From NCBI RefSeq assembly GCF_001422815.1, contig NZ_LMMP01000001.1, positions 433,919 to 497,918 on the forward strand: DNA of 64,000 nt. The letters are read 5' to 3'. The position numbers and the translations under genes are program-made. The notes below the pieces were generated by a model, which did no database searches, was not told where the DNA came from, and saw nothing but the letters and a program-made list of their open reading frames with translations. This DNA is from Methylobacterium sp. Leaf91 (GTDB lineage: Bacteria > Pseudomonadota > Alphaproteobacteria > Rhizobiales > Beijerinckiaceae). Positions 61,729-64,000 of this stretch are shown in pieces (within the stretch, counting starts at the first letter, position 1; each line of letters opens with the position of its first letter).

Positions 61729-62661
61729 ATGGCGTCCCCCTCCGGCCCGAGCACGGGCTCCGCACACGGCCCCAGTATCCATCTCTCGGGCGAAGCCCTG
61801 ATGGGACTACGCCACCTCGCCCGACGCGGCGTCTCGCCGGCCACCCGCACCCTGGCGGGTCTTCCCGGAGGCATCGTCACCCGCCGGCGTGGACGCGGAT
61901 CGGAGCCCGACGACGTGCGACTCTGGTCCGAGGGCGACGACCGCCGCCATATCGACCGCAACGCCACCGCCCGCACCGGCATCCTTCACGTGCGGACTCA
62001 CCATGACGAGCGCGACCGCGCCGTAGTGCTGCTAGCGGATTTCCGCCCTTCCATGCTGTTCGGCACGCGTCGCGCCCTGCGCTCGGTGGCGGCGGCCGAA
62101 GCCCTGGTGCTGCTCGGCTGGCGCATCGTCGGCGATGGTGGCCGCATCGGTCTCGTGGCCGCGTCCTCGGGGGAGCCGGTGGTGGTCCGTTCCGGCGGCG
62201 GCGAGCGGGCCATGACGGCGGTGACGGGTGCCCTTGCCATGGCTCATGCCCAGGCGCTCGCCGCCTCGGACATGCAGGATCCCCCCCTAGACCGCAGCCT
62301 CACCGTGGCGGCGAGCCTGCTTCCGTCCGGCGGCCATCTCGTCATCGGGAGCGCGCTGGACGCGCCGGGGCCTGAATTCGACCACCTGCTCACCGTGCTG
62401 GCCGAGCGCCTGTCGATCCGCCTCGTCCTCGTCAGCGATGCGTTCGAGCGTAGGAAGCCGGCGGGGTTCTTTCCGTTCGCCACGCCGGACGGGCAGCGCG
62501 GCACGGTTCAGGTCGGGCGCTCCGCCGCCAATACGGATGGCGTGCCCGACGACCGACTCATCGCCTATGCGCGGCGCGGCATCGAGGGTCTGCGCCTCGA
62601 CGTGGAGGCCGGCCCCGAAGCCTATGCTCCGCTGATGGAACGTCTCGATGCGGTGCTGTAG
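61729..62661 (+). CDS. DUF58 family protein
   Basis: 310 residues from the ATG at 61729; the frame is open through the whole of moxR but unrelated there. The DUF58 core is VRLWSEGDDRRHIDRNATARTG (variant of the YxxGDDxRxIDW motif) followed by a VWA-like fold (RAVVLLADFRPSMLFGTRRALRSVAAAEALVLL). No membrane helices. DUF58 proteins are encoded with MoxR ATPases and VWA proteins. 26 bp after moxR. Confidence 0.88.
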   Translation: MASPSGPSTGSAHGPSIHLSGEALMGLRHLARRGVSPATRTLAGLPGGIVTRRRGRGSEPDDVRLWSEGDDRRHIDRNATARTGILHVRTHHDERDRAVVLLADFRPSMLFGTRRALRSVAAAEALVLLGWRIVGDGGRIGLVAASSGEPVVVRSGGGERAMTAVTGALAMAHAQALAASDMQDPPLDRSLTVAASLLPSGGHLVIGSALDAPGPEFDHLLTVLAERLSIRLVLVSDAFERRKPAGFFPFATPDGQRGTVQVGRSAANTDGVPDDRLIAYARRGIEGLRLDVEAGPEAYAPLMERLDAVL

Positions 62662-62664
62662 CGC

Positions 62665-63132
62665 GTGAACCCGCTTAGCTCCCCCACCGATCTCACCCAG
62701 CTGCGCGGCCTGCACCTCCCGGCCGATGCGGGTAGTGGCGCGCAGGGCGAGGTGGTGCTGGCCATCGCGCTGGGCTTCGTCGCGGCCCTTCTCGTCGGCC
62801 TCGTCAGGCTGAAGCGGGCGCGCTCGAACGCTTCGGTGCGGGCCTCGGCCCTGCGCGGCCTCGCCGAGACGCGCACACTCGCTCGGGACGCACGCCTCAT
62901 CGCGCAGGCCCGCCTGTTGCGGCGCCTCGCCCGGACGCTCGCCGGCGACGAGGCCGCCTCGACCCAGGGACGCGACTGGGCGGCCACCCTCGACCGCCTC
63001 TTCGCCACGGATGTCTTCAGCAAGGGCGCAGGCAGGGTCGTGACGGAGGGCCTGTACCGGCGCTCCTCCCCGGCCGACGTCGAGACCCTCGATTCCGAAC
63101 TCAGCCGTCTTTTCGCGCGGATCAGGGCCTGA
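62665..63132 (+). CDS. DUF4381-like membrane protein
   Basis: 155 residues from the GTG at 62665, 3 bp after the DUF58 stop. A short N-terminal segment (LTQLRGLHLPADAGSG), one membrane helix (EVVLAIALGFVAALLVGLVRL) and a helical cytosolic domain. The LRxLHLP start and position between DUF58 and the VWA gene fit DUF4381. In MoxR operons it is thought to anchor the complex. Assignment is partly by context. Confidence 0.78.
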   Translation: MNPLSSPTDLTQLRGLHLPADAGSGAQGEVVLAIALGFVAALLVGLVRLKRARSNASVRASALRGLAETRTLARDARLIAQARLLRRLARTLAGDEAASTQGRDWAATLDRLFATDVFSKGAGRVVTEGLYRRSSPADVETLDSELSRLFARIRA

Positions 63133-63136
63133 GCCG

Positions 63137-64000
63137 ATGCCAGCCTGGTTCACCGCTTTCCTCTCGGCCTTCGATCTCGCCGCGCCCCTGGCGCTGCTGC
63201 TCCTGCCGCTGCCCTTTCTCGCGGCCCGGCTGCTGCCGCCCGAGCGGATGGGATCGAGCGGTGCCTTGCGCGTTCCGTCCACCGTCGTGATGGGCTCCGC
63301 CCGAGGGGACGGCGTGGCGGCGCGCGGGCGCAGGCGCTCGCTCCTGATCTGGACCCTCTGGGCCGCCCTGGTGGCGGCGCTCGCCGGCCCCCGCCTCGTC
63401 CTGCCCGCCACCGCGCTTCCGGCCTCGGGTCGCGAGATCATGCTGGTGATGGACCTCTCCGGCAGCATGGAGCGCCGCGACTTCGCCATCGACGGCGAGA
63501 CCGTGACGCGGCTCACCGCGGTGAAGCGGGTGGGCACCGACTTCATCCGCCGCCGGGCCGGGGACCGGATCGGCCTCGTGATCTTCGCCAACGAATCCTA
63601 CGTCGCCGCGAGCCCGAGCTTCGACACCAATACCGTGGCGCGCGCCCTCGACGAGGCGACGATCGGCCTCGTTGGCCGCTCCACCGGCATCGGCGACGGT
63701 CTCGGCCTCGCCCTCAAGCGGCTGGTGCCTGCCACCTCCGGCGAGGCGTCCGACATCCCGCAGGCCACATCGAAGGTGGTGGTGCTGATGACGGACGGGG
63801 CCAACAATGCCGGCCAGACCACGCCGCGCGACGTGGCGGCTTTGGCCAAGGAACTCGGCGTCAAGGTCCACACCATCGCGCTCGGCCCCCGTGACATGTC
63901 CAATGCCGACGGCGAGCAGGATGTGGTCGATGCCGAGACCTTGCGGGATATCTCGACTCTCACCGGGGGCACCTTCTTCAGGGTGAAGACCACCGACGAC
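63137..64000 (+). CDS. VWA-domain membrane protein (BatA/MxaC-like), 3' end outside window
   Basis: 288 codons are visible and the frame is open at the window end. Two hydrophobic segments (LAAPLALLLLPLPFLAARLL; LLIWTLWAALVAALAG) flank a short loop, then a von Willebrand A domain with the metal site DLSGSM, the Thr region RSTGIGDGLGLALKRL and VLMTDGANNAG. A C-terminal membrane helix is expected beyond the end. It would work with the MoxR ATPase upstream. It begins 4 bp after the DUF4381 stop. Confidence 0.9.
   Translation, partial: MPAWFTAFLSAFDLAAPLALLLLPLPFLAARLLPPERMGSSGALRVPSTVVMGSARGDGVAARGRRRSLLIWTLWAALVAALAGPRLVLPATALPASGREIMLVMDLSGSMERRDFAIDGETVTRLTAVKRVGTDFIRRRAGDRIGLVIFANESYVAASPSFDTNTVARALDEATIGLVGRSTGIGDGLGLALKRLVPATSGEASDIPQATSKVVVLMTDGANNAGQTTPRDVAALAKELGVKVHTIALGPRDMSNADGEQDVVDAETLRDISTLTGGTFFRVKTTDD

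Overview
The window is high-GC, gene-dense, single-contig chromosomal DNA that most resembles a Methylobacterium/Methylorubrum-type alphaproteobacterium (Rhizobiales). The support is the gene content: formate-tetrahydrofolate ligase, a NepR-like general-stress anti-sigma factor, 5-aminolevulinate synthase (C4 pathway), the murA-DUF2948-hisD-UPF0262-LMW phosphatase block typical of alphaproteobacteria, and many short GC-rich palindromic intergenic repeats. No rRNA, tRNA, CRISPR array, prophage or insertion sequence was recognised. The family-level assignment is inference from protein resemblance, not from a database search.

Layout. 1-6.8 kb: end of secA, an aldo/keto reductase, a lipoprotein cell-wall hydrolase, kup and ispG. 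7-13 kb: a patatin-like lipase behind a PhaR-type palindrome, an ECF sigma/anti-sigma pair, ribF, a compact cheY-cheZ module and a HAD hydrolase. 13-21 kb: a degenerate EAL protein, an orphan copper chaperone, fhs, a spermidine-synthase-like protein, small proteins, a GNAT enzyme and zapE. 21-26 kb: a periplasmic two-subunit molybdenum hydroxylase (IorAB type), then a cation efflux gene divergent from its CadR-like MerR regulator with a textbook operator between them. 26-27.8 kb: an AT-richer region with small genes, including a NepR-like protein, and a dense set of palindromic sites. 27.8-32.7 kb: sulfate ABC importer cysP-cysT-cysW-cysA, with a large inverted repeat between cysP and cysT. 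33-39 kb: sdaA, tex, a beta-propeller protein and DUF1993.

39-47 kb: a TonB-dependent receptor under a cobalamin riboswitch, a catalase-family protein, and divergent glucan-synthesis genes (opgG/D and opgH). 47-51 kb: a trans-sulfuration enzyme, a RelE/HTH toxin-antitoxin pair whose antitoxin overlaps tspO, and hemA convergent to tspO. 51-59 kb: the murA-hisD block, an NlpC/P60 peptidase, an SDR and an MgtC protein. 59-64 kb: a haloacetate-dehalogenase-like hydrolase, then the start of a moxR-DUF58-DUF4381-VWA operon that runs off the end.

Functional themes: sulfur supply (cys operon, trans-sulfuration enzyme), C1/serine metabolism (fhs, sdaA), tetrapyrrole/B12 (hemA, tspO, B12-controlled receptor), envelope biogenesis (murA, opgGH, hydrolases) and stress signalling (ECF pair, NepR-like). 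The most unusual signals are non-coding. A 9-bp palindromic motif, TGCAATGCA, occurs four times and I saw it only between genes. A GAAC/GTTC half-site cluster lies upstream of cysP. A 38-bp-arm repeat sits between 13-bp direct repeats. A short leader ORF is stop-start coupled to moxR.
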